From contig CANLLZ010000001.1 in NCBI GenBank assembly GCA_947492235.1, positions 620,001-684,000 of the forward strand: DNA of 64,000 nt, written 5' to 3'. The notes beneath the pieces were generated by a model. It worked only from the letters and a program-made list of their open reading frames with translations, did not search any database and was not told the DNA's origin. Within the stretch, counting starts at the first letter, position 1, and the number at the start of each line of letters is the position of its first letter. A program made the translations under genes and the position numbers. This DNA is from an uncultured Altererythrobacter sp. (GTDB lineage Bacteria; Pseudomonadota; Alphaproteobacteria; Sphingomonadales; Sphingomonadaceae). This document shows, piece after piece, positions 44,321 to 53,245 of this stretch.

Positions 44321-45513
44321 AGGAGCATGCCCTTCTCGATTGTGGTCGGAGTGATGGTCAGGATGGTCCCGGCCGGCGTGCCCTGCGGCACGGCCACCCG
44401 CGCGAAGCTGGGGCCGTAGCCTGTCCCGTCCCGCTCGGCGAGGACTTCCTGCGGGCGCCCGATCAGGCTTTCCAGCCACAGATTGCGGCGTGCCGTTGTG
44501 GCTTTGCGCAGTTCGGCAGCGCGAGTCTTGATAGCCGCGCGGTCTACTTGCGGCATCCGCGCTGCGGGCGTGCCGGGGCGGGGCGAATAGGGGAAGATGT
44601 GGCCATGGACGATATCGAGTTCGTCGATGATCGAGAGATTGGCGGCGTGATGCTCGTCCGTCTCGGTCGGGAAGCCGGCGATCAGATCGGCCCCGATGGA
44701 GAGGTCCGCGCGGTGCTCTTTCAGCCGCGCGACAATCTCCACCGCGTCGGCGCGGCTGTGGCGTCGTTTCATGCGCTTCAGGATCAGATCGTGGCCGTGC
44801 TGCAATGACAGATGCAGATGCGGCATGATCCGCTGCTCATGGGCAATCAGATCGAACAGCAGGGGATCGATCTCGATCCCGTCGACCGAGGACAGGCGCA
44901 GGCGGGGGAGAGAGGGAAAAGCGCGCAGGATCGCCTCGACGAGAACGCCAAGGCCGGGGGCATCGGGCAGGTCGTGCCCCCACGAGGTGAGATCGACCCC
45001 GGTCAGCACCACTTCCGGCGCGCCCTGATCCAGATGGCGTTCGATAACCCGCAGAACCTCTGCCACCGGCAATGACCGGCTGGTGCCGCGCCCCTGCGGA
45101 ATAACGCAAAATGTGCAGGCATGATCGCAGCCATTCTGCACTCCGACAAAGGCGCGGGTGCGGGCGGGCACCACAGGGGCGCTCTCGATGGGCGCGTTCC
45201 AGCTGCGCGGGTCGAGCTTGGCCGTATTGGCGATGAGGCCGTCCACTTCGGGCATCGCAGCCAGGGCGTCGCGCTCGATATCGGCGGCGCAACCTGTCAC
45301 CAGCAACCGCGCATCGGGGCGCGCGCGGCGGGCCTTGCGAATGGCCTGCCGGGTCTGGCGCACCGCTTCGCTGGTTACGGCGCAGGAATTGACGACGACC
45401 ACATCCTCGCCCGCCACCATGGCGCCGATGCGCTCGCTCTCGGCGATGTTCAGACGGCAGCCGAGCGTGATGACTTCGGCAGGCTTGGCTTTGGTTTCGA
45501 CCGGGCCGCTCAT
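44317..45513 (-). CDS. mtaB: tRNA t6A37 methylthiotransferase MtaB
   Basis: A 398-residue radical SAM enzyme that converts t6A37 to ms2t6A37 in tRNAs reading ANN codons. The N-terminal UPF0004 domain has LGCRLNIAESE, NSCAVTSEA and VTGCAADIE, whose three Cys bind one cluster. The radical SAM motif is GCDHACTFCVIP (CxxxCxxC). A TRAM-like tail ends it. ATG 45,513 overlaps the dapF stop (ATGA) and has GGAG upstream. Confidence 0.94.
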   Translation of the reverse strand: MSGPVETKAKPAEVITLGCRLNIAESERIGAMVAGEDVVVVNSCAVTSEAVRQTRQAIRKARRARPDARLLVTGCAADIERDALAAMPEVDGLIANTAKLDPRSWNAPIESAPVVPARTRAFVGVQNGCDHACTFCVIPQGRGTSRSLPVAEVLRVIERHLDQGAPEVVLTGVDLTSWGHDLPDAPGLGVLVEAILRAFPSLPRLRLSSVDGIEIDPLLFDLIAHEQRIMPHLHLSLQHGHDLILKRMKRRHSRADAVEIVARLKEHRADLSIGADLIAGFPTETDEHHAANLSIIDELDIVHGHIFPYSPRPGTPAARMPQVDRAAIKTRAAELRKATTARRNLWLESLIGRPQEVLAERDGTGYGPSFARVAVPQGTPAGTILTITPTTIEKGMLL

Positions 45514-46328
45514 GCGAAATCGCTCCATGCGAAACTGCCGCGGAAACTCGTTTGCGCCGGGCCGGTCATGGTGATCCGGTCATCTTCGCCAATGTCGATG
45601 GTGAGATCGCCGCCTGGCAGCGTCACCGTAACGCTGCGTCCCACCAGACCACGCTTGAACGCCGCGACTGCCGTGGCGCAGGCCCCGGTACCGCATGCCC
45701 GTGTCAGACCCGCACCGCGCTCCCACACGTGCAGGCGCAAGTGATTGTCGCCAACAATACTGGCGACATTGACGTTCACGCGCTCGGGAAACAGTGCGTC
45801 ATTCTCGATCTGCGGGCCGAGGCGATCCAGCGCCACAGCGTCTGCATCCTCGACGAAGAACACCGCGTGCGGATTGCCGACATTGACCGCGCTGGGCTCG
45901 GTCAGGTCTTCCCACCCAACGGGCATCGCGGCGGTATCCATCGCGTAGGCCAACGGTATCGCTTCCCAGTCGAAACGCGGCACGCCCATATCGACGCTGG
46001 CTCCGCCATCCGACGGGGCGACGGCGATGACACCGCCAGCGGTTTCCACCCGCGCATCGCTGCCATGCAGCAGCGCGACGGCGCGCGAGGCATTGCCGCA
46101 CGCCTCCACCTCGCCGCCATCGTGGTTGAAGATCCGCATCCGGAAATCGGCAGAGGACGAGGCGGAAGCGGGCTCCAGCAAAATCAGTTGATCGCACCCG
46201 ATGCCGGTGTGCCGGTCGGCGAGGGCCTTGGCGATGCCGGGCGTCATCGCGGGCAGGGCATTCTCGCGCCCGTCCAGCATCACGAAATCGTTGCCGAGCC
46301 CGTGCATCTTGGTGAATTCAACCCGCAT
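45510..46328 (-). CDS. dapF: Diaminopimelate epimerase
   Basis: A 272-residue epimerase giving meso-diaminopimelate for lysine and peptidoglycan. It has FTKMHGLGNDFVMLD, the first catalytic Cys in EACGNASRAVA and the second in RACGTGACATAVAA. An ATG at 46,340 would add four residues. It heads dapF-mtaB-ftsY, all translationally coupled. Confidence 0.95.
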   Translation of the reverse strand: MRVEFTKMHGLGNDFVMLDGRENALPAMTPGIAKALADRHTGIGCDQLILLEPASASSSADFRMRIFNHDGGEVEACGNASRAVALLHGSDARVETAGGVIAVAPSDGGASVDMGVPRFDWEAIPLAYAMDTAAMPVGWEDLTEPSAVNVGNPHAVFFVEDADAVALDRLGPQIENDALFPERVNVNVASIVGDNHLRLHVWERGAGLTRACGTGACATAVAAFKRGLVGRSVTVTLPGGDLTIDIGEDDRITMTGPAQTSFRGSFAWSDFA

Positions 46329-46414
46329 CGTGCAGCGCATCTATGGGGCGCGGCGATGCAGGTAAAGGTTACGCGGCGAAATTGGTTGAACGCGGCGTCA
46401 AAGCGCGCGTGCAA

Positions 46415-48112
46415 TCAGGCGCGGGATTTGCGCTCTTCGGGAATTGCACCGGCGGCGTCTTGCTCGGTTGCACGCTCGACGATCCGTCCGGCGGCCTGCA
46501 ATCTCTCGCGCACGGCAGTCGCATTTTCGGGCATGCCGTAGTGGTAGCCCTGACCCTTCATGCTGCCCATTTTGCGCAGCGCGGTCAGAATGCTGTCATT
46601 CTCGATGCCCTCGGCCGTGATGGGCATGGACAACCCGTCGCCGAGCGAGATGATGGCATTGATAATTTTCGCGCCGTTTTCGTCTTCGCCGATATCGCTG
46701 ACAAAGCTGCGGTCGATCTTGATTCGGTCGAACGGCAGCGAGCGGAGCTGGGCGAGGCTGGAATAGCCCGTGCCGAAATCGTCCAGACTGATCCGCACGC
46801 CCTGATTTTTCAGGCTGGTGATCATCGAGCGAACGACGCCGATATTCTCGTGCAAGCAGCTTTCGGTGACTTCCAGATCGAGCCGTTCGGCGGGGAAACC
46901 GCTTTCCACCAGCATTTTGAGGATTTTCTGGGAGAACCAGGGGTCGCGCAATTGCACGGGTGAAATATTGACCGACAGGGTCAAGGCCGGGTCCCATTCG
47001 TTGGCGTCTTTGAAAGCCTGCCTGATCAAGCCTTCGGACAGCTCGCCGATCACACCGATTTCTTCGGCAATCGGGATAAAAACGTCCGGGCTGACAATGC
47101 CGTGCTCGGGCGACAGCCACCGTGCGAGCATTTCGAAGCCGACCAGCTCGCCGGTCTCCAGATCCACCTGCTGTTCGTAAAAAGGAACGAATTCGCCGTC
47201 CTTCACGCCGCTGCGGATTGCGCTTTCCAACTGGCCGCGGAACCGCAGCTCGTTTTCCATCGGAGCCTCGAACCAGAAATGGCGATTCTTGCCCTGCTTC
47301 TTTGCCTCGTACATTGCGATGTCGGCTTTATGGATCAGGGCCTGAGCATCGTAGCGCTCTCCCGGCACCGAGAAATCGTCACGATCCGCTGCAATGCCGA
47401 CCGACATGGTGATTTCAATCGCCCCGCAATCCAGATTGAACGGCTGCGCGACGCTGTCGATGATGCGGGTCACAAACTGGTCGATGCGTTCCGGCAGCAT
47501 CCGGTCATAGCTCTGGACAATCGCAAATTCGTCGCCGCCCAACCGTGCCAGCAAGGCGTCGCGCGGCATCAGGGCGCGGATGCGCGAGGCAACCTGCATC
47601 AGAATTTCGTCGCCAGCCTGATGGCCGTGCAGATCGTTGACCTGTTTGAAATTGTCGAGGTCGATCATGATAAAGGCGACCCCGCGGCGGCTGCGATTGG
47701 CTTCGCCCACCAGCTGATCGGTCGCAGGCGCGATACTGCGCCGATTGAGGCACCCGGTCAGAGGGTCGATATCGGCGAGCTGGCGCGCGCGACGCTCGGC
47801 CTTGCGCCGTTCGGCTACTTCGCGAGTCAGATCGGTATGACGGCGCATGATGAAGATGATCAGCGCTACATTGAGCAAGAGTGTAGAGGCGACCATCGGA
47901 TCGACCGAATTTGCGCCATCGGTGATGATGTTGCGGACAAACTGGCTGACCATCCGGCCACCGGTCCCGACAAACATGATGATCGCAGCGGCAGCCAGGC
48001 CCAGCGCGATCAGATCGCGCTTTTCCGCGCGCAAGGACCGCGCCGGACGCGCTTCATCGGCATTCGCCGACGCAGGAGCCGCATCTGGTTCGAGATTTTC
48101 CCCGCCTGTCAT
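46415..48112 (-). CDS. Membrane GGDEF-EAL protein (cyclic di-GMP turnover)
   Basis: A 565-residue protein. Two hydrophobic segments (LGLAAAAIIMFVG and STLLLNVALIIFIM) frame a short periplasmic loop. The GGDEF domain (about 110-275) has an intact LGGDEFA active site. The EAL domain (about 290-545) reads EML in place of EAL but keeps NISPVQL, the EVTES Glu, DDFGTGYSS, IKIDRSF and ITAEGIE, so phosphodiesterase activity is likely. Which activity dominates cannot be told. ATG 48,112 chosen. A PilZ receptor gene is at 52,764. Confidence 0.93.
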   Translation of the reverse strand: MTGGENLEPDAAPASANADEARPARSLRAEKRDLIALGLAAAAIIMFVGTGGRMVSQFVRNIITDGANSVDPMVASTLLLNVALIIFIMRRHTDLTREVAERRKAERRARQLADIDPLTGCLNRRSIAPATDQLVGEANRSRRGVAFIMIDLDNFKQVNDLHGHQAGDEILMQVASRIRALMPRDALLARLGGDEFAIVQSYDRMLPERIDQFVTRIIDSVAQPFNLDCGAIEITMSVGIAADRDDFSVPGERYDAQALIHKADIAMYEAKKQGKNRHFWFEAPMENELRFRGQLESAIRSGVKDGEFVPFYEQQVDLETGELVGFEMLARWLSPEHGIVSPDVFIPIAEEIGVIGELSEGLIRQAFKDANEWDPALTLSVNISPVQLRDPWFSQKILKMLVESGFPAERLDLEVTESCLHENIGVVRSMITSLKNQGVRISLDDFGTGYSSLAQLRSLPFDRIKIDRSFVSDIGEDENGAKIINAIISLGDGLSMPITAEGIENDSILTALRKMGSMKGQGYHYGMPENATAVRERLQAAGRIVERATEQDAAGAIPEERKSRA

Positions 48113-48228
48113 ACGCCTGTGCGTAGGGCGGACCGCTGAAATTCTGGTTAATCCACATTTGACCTTTGCCGGTCCAATCACCAGAAGGCCGCAAACCCGC
48201 CCTGCATTTATCCAGAAAGACCAGACCT

Positions 48229-48639
48229 ATGGCCCGCTATTGGCTGATGAAATCGGAACCGTTCAAATATAGCTGGGACGATCTCGTGGCCGAGAAAGAG
48301 GGCACGTGGGACGGGGTGCGCAACCACCGGGCGAAGAACAATCTGGCCGCGATGGAAGTGGGCGATCAAGCGTTTTTCTATCATTCGCGCGAAGGGCTGG
48401 AGATTGTCGGCATCTGCGAAGTGAGCGTGGCGGGCATCCTCGATCCGACCGATGAGACGGGCAAATGGGCGGCAGTGAAAGTGGTGCCAAAAACCAAGCT
48501 GCCGCATCCGGTGACGCTCAAGCAGATCAAGGCCGAGCCTCAACTGGCGGATTGCGAACTGGTGCGCCTCTCGCGGCTGTCGGTCGCCGAGATCAAGGAA
48601 GACGAGTGGTCCATCATCATGTCGATGGCGGGAGTTTAG
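48229..48639 (+). CDS. EVE-domain protein
   Basis: A 136-residue protein consisting of one EVE (PUA-like) domain: YWLMKSEPFKYSWDDL, WDGVRNHRAKNNLAAM, GDQAFFYHSREG, and WAAVKVVPKTKLPHPVTL. EVE domains bind modified bases in DNA or RNA; this stand-alone form is common in proteobacteria and its target is unknown. It is divergent from the GGDEF-EAL gene. Confidence 0.92.
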   Translation: MARYWLMKSEPFKYSWDDLVAEKEGTWDGVRNHRAKNNLAAMEVGDQAFFYHSREGLEIVGICEVSVAGILDPTDETGKWAAVKVVPKTKLPHPVTLKQIKAEPQLADCELVRLSRLSVAEIKEDEWSIIMSMAGV

Positions 48640-48648
48640 GTTCCCCGC

Positions 48649-50334
48649 CTATTTCGCGCGTAGCCCGCTGATCGTTGCGCCACTGGCGGCCAATTGCTCC
48701 ACGTCGATCACGCAGTGGATCAGGCGCAGGCCGGAGTGGCCCTTGGCTTCGGTCAAAGCATCGCGGAATTGATCGGTGGTCTCCGCGCGCGCGCTCCACG
48801 CACCATAAGATGCAGCCAGCGCGGCAAAATCGGGATTGCTGAGTTTGGTGGCCGAGACGCGCCCGGGGAACTCTCGCTCCTGATGCATGCGAATGGTGCC
48901 ATAGGCGCCGTTGTCCACGACGATCACCATCATGTTGCAGCCATGCTGTGCAGCGGTGGCGAGTTCCTGCCCGTTCATCATGAAATCACCGTCACCCGCC
49001 ACGGCAACCACTGTGCGTTCGGGGTGGCGCAGGGCCGCCGCCACTGCTGCGGGCACGCCATATCCCATCGCGCCGCATGTCGGGGCGAGCTGCGAGGGAA
49101 AACCGGCATAGCGCCAATAGCGGTGCCACCAGCCGGCGAAATTTCCGGCACCGTTACAGATGATCGTATCGGCTGGCAGGCTCTCGCGCATGAAGGTGAC
49201 GCAGGTCGCGAGATCAAGCGGATAGGCATTATCGGAGGATTGCGGGGTCGCGGTGGCCCACGCCTCCCACTCGGCATGCGCTTCACCGCCTGCATCGAAG
49301 GATATCACTGCGTCATCATCCCACAGGGCGGCGCTCTCGGCGAATTCGGCCATATCGGCGCATAGGGCCAGATCGGTGCGGTAAACGCGGCCCAGCTCGT
49401 CCGGATCGGGATGGATATGGATCAGCTGCTGGCCGGGGTGATCGGGCGTGACCACGGTGTAGCCGTCGGTGGTCGCTTCGCCCAGCCGCGCCCCGACTGC
49501 GATAATCAGATCGGCGTTCTTGACCCGCTCGATCAGTGCAGGATTGGGGCCGTAGCCAAGGTTGCCGGCATAGACGCTGCTCGACGGACTGATCGCATCC
49601 TGACGGCGGAATGCAGTCGCGACCGGCAGGCCGATACGCTCGGCGAACAGCTGGAAATGCTCGCGCGCTTTCGCGTTCCAGCCAGCGCCGCCGATGATCG
49701 CAAGCGGGCTGGCGGCATCGCCGATCATGGCCTTCATAGCCTGCATGGCATCGGGGCAGGGGGCCTGCGCCGGACGCGACACTTCGGGGCGCGGGGCGGC
49801 GCTGGTCGCGTCCGACAGCATGTCTTCTGGCAGGGCGAGAACCACGGGGCCGGGCCGACCCGACATGGCAACCGAGTAGGCCCGCGCGACAAATTCCGGG
49901 ATCCGGTCAGCGCTATCAATCCGCGCCGCCCATTTGCAGATTGGACCGAAGAAGGCGGGAAAATCGACCTCCTGAAAACCCTCGCGCTCACGCATGTCGC
50001 GCGCCACATCGCCGACAAACAGGATCATCGGCTGCGAATCCTGATGCGCGACATGCACCCCGATGCTGGCATTGGTCGCGCCCGGTCCGCGCGTCACAAA
50101 CGCCACGCCCGGCTTACCACTGCCGCCTGCGTTCAGGGCACCATCGGCGCAGGCCATGAAGGCGACTCCGCCCTCCTGACGGCAGGTCACCACATCGATC
50201 CCGGATTGCTGCTCCAGCCCGTCGAGCACCTGGAGAAAGCTCTCCCCCGGCACGGTGAATATGCGGTCGCAGCCTTGCTCTTTCAGGCAATCGACCAGCA
50301 GGCGGGCGGCGTCGGGAGTCGTCGTTTCTCTCAT
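48649..50334 (-). CDS. Thiamine diphosphate-dependent enzyme, acetolactate synthase-like
   Basis: A 561-residue enzyme with the three domains of the family. The N-terminal Pyr domain holds the activating Glu in FTVPGESFL near residue 37 and RGPGATNASIGVHVA. The C-terminal PP domain has the Mg/ThDP motif VAGDGDFMMNGQEL plus VVDNGAYGTIRMH. Acetolactate synthase, glyoxylate carboligase and decarboxylases share this layout; with no ilvN or other pathway gene nearby, the reaction is open. ATG 50,334 preferred over 50,370. Confidence 0.85.
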   Translation of the reverse strand: MRETTTPDAARLLVDCLKEQGCDRIFTVPGESFLQVLDGLEQQSGIDVVTCRQEGGVAFMACADGALNAGGSGKPGVAFVTRGPGATNASIGVHVAHQDSQPMILFVGDVARDMREREGFQEVDFPAFFGPICKWAARIDSADRIPEFVARAYSVAMSGRPGPVVLALPEDMLSDATSAAPRPEVSRPAQAPCPDAMQAMKAMIGDAASPLAIIGGAGWNAKAREHFQLFAERIGLPVATAFRRQDAISPSSSVYAGNLGYGPNPALIERVKNADLIIAVGARLGEATTDGYTVVTPDHPGQQLIHIHPDPDELGRVYRTDLALCADMAEFAESAALWDDDAVISFDAGGEAHAEWEAWATATPQSSDNAYPLDLATCVTFMRESLPADTIICNGAGNFAGWWHRYWRYAGFPSQLAPTCGAMGYGVPAAVAAALRHPERTVVAVAGDGDFMMNGQELATAAQHGCNMMVIVVDNGAYGTIRMHQEREFPGRVSATKLSNPDFAALAASYGAWSARAETTDQFRDALTEAKGHSGLRLIHCVIDVEQLAASGATISGLRAK

Positions 50335-50465
50335 GCCGGGATGCCTAGCCGTGTCGAAGCGGGGCGGCAATCGCAGCGATAAGGCGGAGAGCAGGCCGAA
50401 GCTAATGAACCGGCAGGGTTAATGTCCCGCCACGCGACACCCTGAACTGCGCAGGAGCGTAATGG

Positions 50466-50482
50466 TTATCAATACGTTAACC
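50466..50482 (+). promoter_or_regulatory. Possible CtrA-type site
   Basis: TTAT-CAATACG-TTAAC at 50,466-50,481 differs by one base from the CtrA full-site pattern TTAA-N7-TTAAC and lies just before the ATG of a small membrane protein gene. A chance match in this short AT-richer spacer is quite possible. Confidence 0.3.
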
Positions 50483-50490
50483 GGTCCGTG

Positions 50491-50691
50491 ATGAAACGCA
50501 CCAGACGCTCCCTTGTCCTAACGGACGAAGCCGCACGGCACCCCTTTCGTGCCTCGATTCCTCCGCATGTTCTGGGGGAAGACCCGCCCGTGCGTCTGCG
50601 TTCGAAGTTCATGCCGGGCAAGGATGACATTCGCGGCTTCGTAAGCGCTTACTTCGCCAGCCTCGTCGCCGCTCTGGTGTTTATCGCCTGA
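50491..50691 (+). CDS. Small hypothetical protein with a C-terminal membrane segment
   Basis: A 66-residue protein: a basic start (MKRTRRSLVLTDEAARHPF), a polar middle (PVRLRSKFMPGKDDI) and one C-terminal hydrophobic stretch (YFASLVAALVFIA). No family recognised. ATG 50,491 chosen. It ends 8 bases from the convergent transporter gene. The AT-rich spacer ahead may carry a CtrA-like site. Confidence 0.5.
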   Translation: MKRTRRSLVLTDEAARHPFRASIPPHVLGEDPPVRLRSKFMPGKDDIRGFVSAYFASLVAALVFIA

Positions 50692-50699
50692 GCCGTGTT

Positions 50700-52121
50700 T
50701 CAGGCCGAAGCAGCAGCGGCTTCGACTTTCTCCGCTGAATGCAGGCGTACGCCCAGCCACGCAGAAATGATGCACATGGCAGCGCTGAGCAGCACCTGCT
50801 CGGCAATCGGCACTCCGCCTGCGGTGAGCGCCATGGCGAGCAGCGATCCACCCACCATCGCGCCGGAATTGACGATATTGTTCGCCGCGATTGTGCGTGC
50901 CGCCTGATCGGTCGAGACCCGCGTCGTCAGAAAGGCGTAGAGCGGCACCACGAACATCCCGCCAGAGACCGAAATGCCCAGCAGGCAAAGCAGCAGCACA
51001 GTCGCCATCGGCCACGAGATGAAGCTGGCAACATCCAGAAGCTCGGTCGGCTGATCGGCCTGCCACATTTTGCAAACGATGTAGAAGGCGACCACAAACA
51101 GAGCCATCACGAGCACGGAGGCGGGGGCAAACCGCGCGGACACCTGGCCCTTCAGCAGCTTGTTCACCGCCACCGAACCTATGGCCACGCCAACCGAGAA
51201 GACGACGAGGAACACGCTCGCCACTTCCTTGCTGGCCATGATCACGTTCTTCGCCAGTGGCGGGAACTGGATGAACAGCACCGCACCGATGGTCCAGAAA
51301 AAGCTGATGGCGAGAATCGCATAATAAACCTGCCGGTCATCCATCGTCTTGCGGATCAACCGGGTGGAAGCGCGCAGAATATGCCAATCCAGCTTCTCCA
51401 CCTGTCCCAGCGGCGGGGCAGGGGGGATCTGGCGCGAGGAGATATAACCCATGATCGACACGCCGATAATCGCGGCAGCGGCATATTCGACCGGAATCCA
51501 GCCAGCCAGAATGGTGCCCGCCAGAATCGCGACATAAGTCCCTGCCTCGACCAGACCGGTACCGGCCAGAACCTCCTCTTTGCGCAAATGCTGCGGCAGG
51601 ATCGCGTACTTGATCGGCCCCAGAAACGTGGATTGTACGCCGGTCAGGAACAGGGCGAACAGCATCAGAATAATCGGGAAACTGGTATCGATGGTCTTGA
51701 AGCCAAGCGGGATCGAGACTGGCAGATCAAACCCGCGCCACGCCAGATAGAGCCCTGTCGCCCCGATCATCATCAGGCCGATCTCGCAGAACTTCACGGT
51801 CCGCACGATCCGCGCCTTGTCGCGCATATCCGCCAATTGACCGGCCACAGCCGAAAGCGCGAAGAAGGGCAGAATGAACAGACCCGAAGCGATGGCGCTG
51901 AAAAGCCCTTCGGCCTCTTCGGAATTATAGACCTGATACACGACGAACAGGACCATCGCGGTCTTGTACAGATTGTCGTTGAACGCGTTGAACAGCTGGG
52001 TGACAAATAACGGCAGGAAACGCCGACGGCCGAGCAGTTTGACGGTGGTCAAGAATTGTCCCCAAACGCAGGCCATGCGGCCCATGGCCTGCTGTTCTAG
52101 CTGTAAGTCGATGGCGGACAA
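50700..52121 (-). CDS. MFS transporter, LplT-like (lysophospholipid type)
   Basis: A 473-residue protein with about 12 membrane segments. The start of the transport domain, FLPLFVTQLFNAFNDNLYK, is typical of the LplT branch of the major facilitator superfamily, which flips lysophospholipids inward in enterobacteria, often fused to or next to an acyltransferase (aas). No acyltransferase is present here. The start is uncertain among TTG 52,121, ATG 52,085 and ATG 52,076. It is divergent from pgsA, 55 bases away. Confidence 0.85.
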   Translation of the reverse strand: MSAIDLQLEQQAMGRMACVWGQFLTTVKLLGRRRFLPLFVTQLFNAFNDNLYKTAMVLFVVYQVYNSEEAEGLFSAIASGLFILPFFALSAVAGQLADMRDKARIVRTVKFCEIGLMMIGATGLYLAWRGFDLPVSIPLGFKTIDTSFPIILMLFALFLTGVQSTFLGPIKYAILPQHLRKEEVLAGTGLVEAGTYVAILAGTILAGWIPVEYAAAAIIGVSIMGYISSRQIPPAPPLGQVEKLDWHILRASTRLIRKTMDDRQVYYAILAISFFWTIGAVLFIQFPPLAKNVIMASKEVASVFLVVFSVGVAIGSVAVNKLLKGQVSARFAPASVLVMALFVVAFYIVCKMWQADQPTELLDVASFISWPMATVLLLCLLGISVSGGMFVVPLYAFLTTRVSTDQAARTIAANNIVNSGAMVGGSLLAMALTAGGVPIAEQVLLSAAMCIISAWLGVRLHSAEKVEAAAASA

Positions 52122-52176
52122 GGGCGCTTCTGTTCTTTTTCCCGCTGGCCTGATCGGCTAGGGGCGCGTCTGGCCT

Positions 52177-52743
52177 ATGCTGACTTTGCCCAACATACTC
52201 ACTTTGTCGCGGATATTTGCGGTTCCGCTGCTCGCTTACCTTCTGTGGTGGCCGGGCTGGACGCTGGGCTATGCGATGGGGTTTCTTCTCTACTGCACGA
52301 TCAGCCTTACGGATTATCTCGATGGCTATCTGGCGCGGGCGCAGGGCACGGTTTCGAAGCTGGGAATATTTCTTGATCCCATCGCCGACAAGATCATGGT
52401 CGCGGCGGTTATTCTGGTGTTGACGGCACAGGGCTTCTTGCGCGGGCCTATCGTGGGCGATTTCCACGTGATCGCAGGGCTGATTATTCTGATGCGCGAA
52501 ATTGCGGTGTCGGGCCTGCGCGAATTTCTCGCCGGGCTGCAGGTCTCTGTGCCGGTGACCCAGCTGGCCAAGTGGAAGACGACTTTCCAGCTCATTTCAC
52601 TGGGTGCGCTGATCGGCGGGGGTGCGCTGCCCCAGTATGAATGGATCCACCTGACCGGCCTGACCACGCTGTGGGCGGCGGCCATTCTGACTGTGGTGAC
52701 GGGCTGGGATTATCTGCGCGTTGGCCTCAAACATATGGATTGA
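52177..52743 (+). CDS. pgsA: CDP-diacylglycerol-glycerol-3-phosphate 3-phosphatidyltransferase
   Basis: A 188-residue membrane enzyme of phosphatidylglycerol synthesis. The CDP-alcohol phosphotransferase signature D-x2-DG-x2-AR-x8-G-x3-D-x3-D is intact in TDYLDGYLARAQG to FLDPIADK (about 47-74). It starts LTLPNILTLSRI as usual. With CdsA, PssA and Psd this completes most of the phospholipid head-group pathway within the window. Confidence 0.95.
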   Translation: MLTLPNILTLSRIFAVPLLAYLLWWPGWTLGYAMGFLLYCTISLTDYLDGYLARAQGTVSKLGIFLDPIADKIMVAAVILVLTAQGFLRGPIVGDFHVIAGLIILMREIAVSGLREFLAGLQVSVPVTQLAKWKTTFQLISLGALIGGGALPQYEWIHLTGLTTLWAAAILTVVTGWDYLRVGLKHMD

Positions 52744-52766
52744 GGAGGCGCGCTGAAGCGCCCTCA
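52741..52766 (+). terminator. Hairpin between the convergent pgsA and PilZ genes
   Basis: TGAGGAGGCGC and GCGCCCTCA pair with a two-base bulge around GCTGAA, spanning the pgsA stop and the end of the PilZ gene. There is no T-run, so a terminator role is tentative. Confidence 0.35.
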
Positions 52767-53126
52767 GCCCATATTGCCGGCGGCCTTGTGCAGCGTGCCG
52801 ACCAGCGGAATCCCGAAGCGATCGCGCGGATCGTGCCGGTCGAACTCTTCGTCCATCGCCGCATAGCCAAGCGATTCCACCACTGCGGTGTGCAGCGGCA
52901 CATCGAATTTGATGCCGGCGTTCTTCTCGATCCGCCACACGACTGAGCCCCGCATCGGGGTGACATCGTTGAGGTCAAGATCGACCCGGCTGCCCTCGGC
53001 CATATCGCCGACGCATTCGATCATGCAGCCGCCGCTGGAGACATTGTAGAGCGTCACATATTCGCGCACGCCGTCCACGCGGCAGGCAATTTCCTTGTCG
53101 AGCGACAAGCGGTTGTAAGAACGCAT
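52764..53126 (-). CDS. PilZ-domain protein
   Basis: A 120-residue single-domain cyclic di-GMP receptor candidate. The two ligand motifs are present: RSYNR (R-x3-R, residues 2-6) and NVSSGG (N-x-S-x2-G, near 28). The strand VVWRIEKNAGIKFDVPL matches the PilZ core. The output target is unknown. A GGDEF-EAL gene 5 kb away could set the ligand level, but no direct link is shown. Confidence 0.88.
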   Translation of the reverse strand: MRSYNRLSLDKEIACRVDGVREYVTLYNVSSGGCMIECVGDMAEGSRVDLDLNDVTPMRGSVVWRIEKNAGIKFDVPLHTAVVESLGYAAMDEEFDRHDPRDRFGIPLVGTLHKAAGNMG

Positions 53127-53245
53127 AACATCATACCTTTTCCGACCCGGCCGTATTCTCCCTCGGCCTCAGGTTGATGCTTAGCTCAAAATTTACCAAT
53201 ATTTCGTGAAGCTTGGACTGGCAGGGGCTCCGGCGGCATGCGGGA

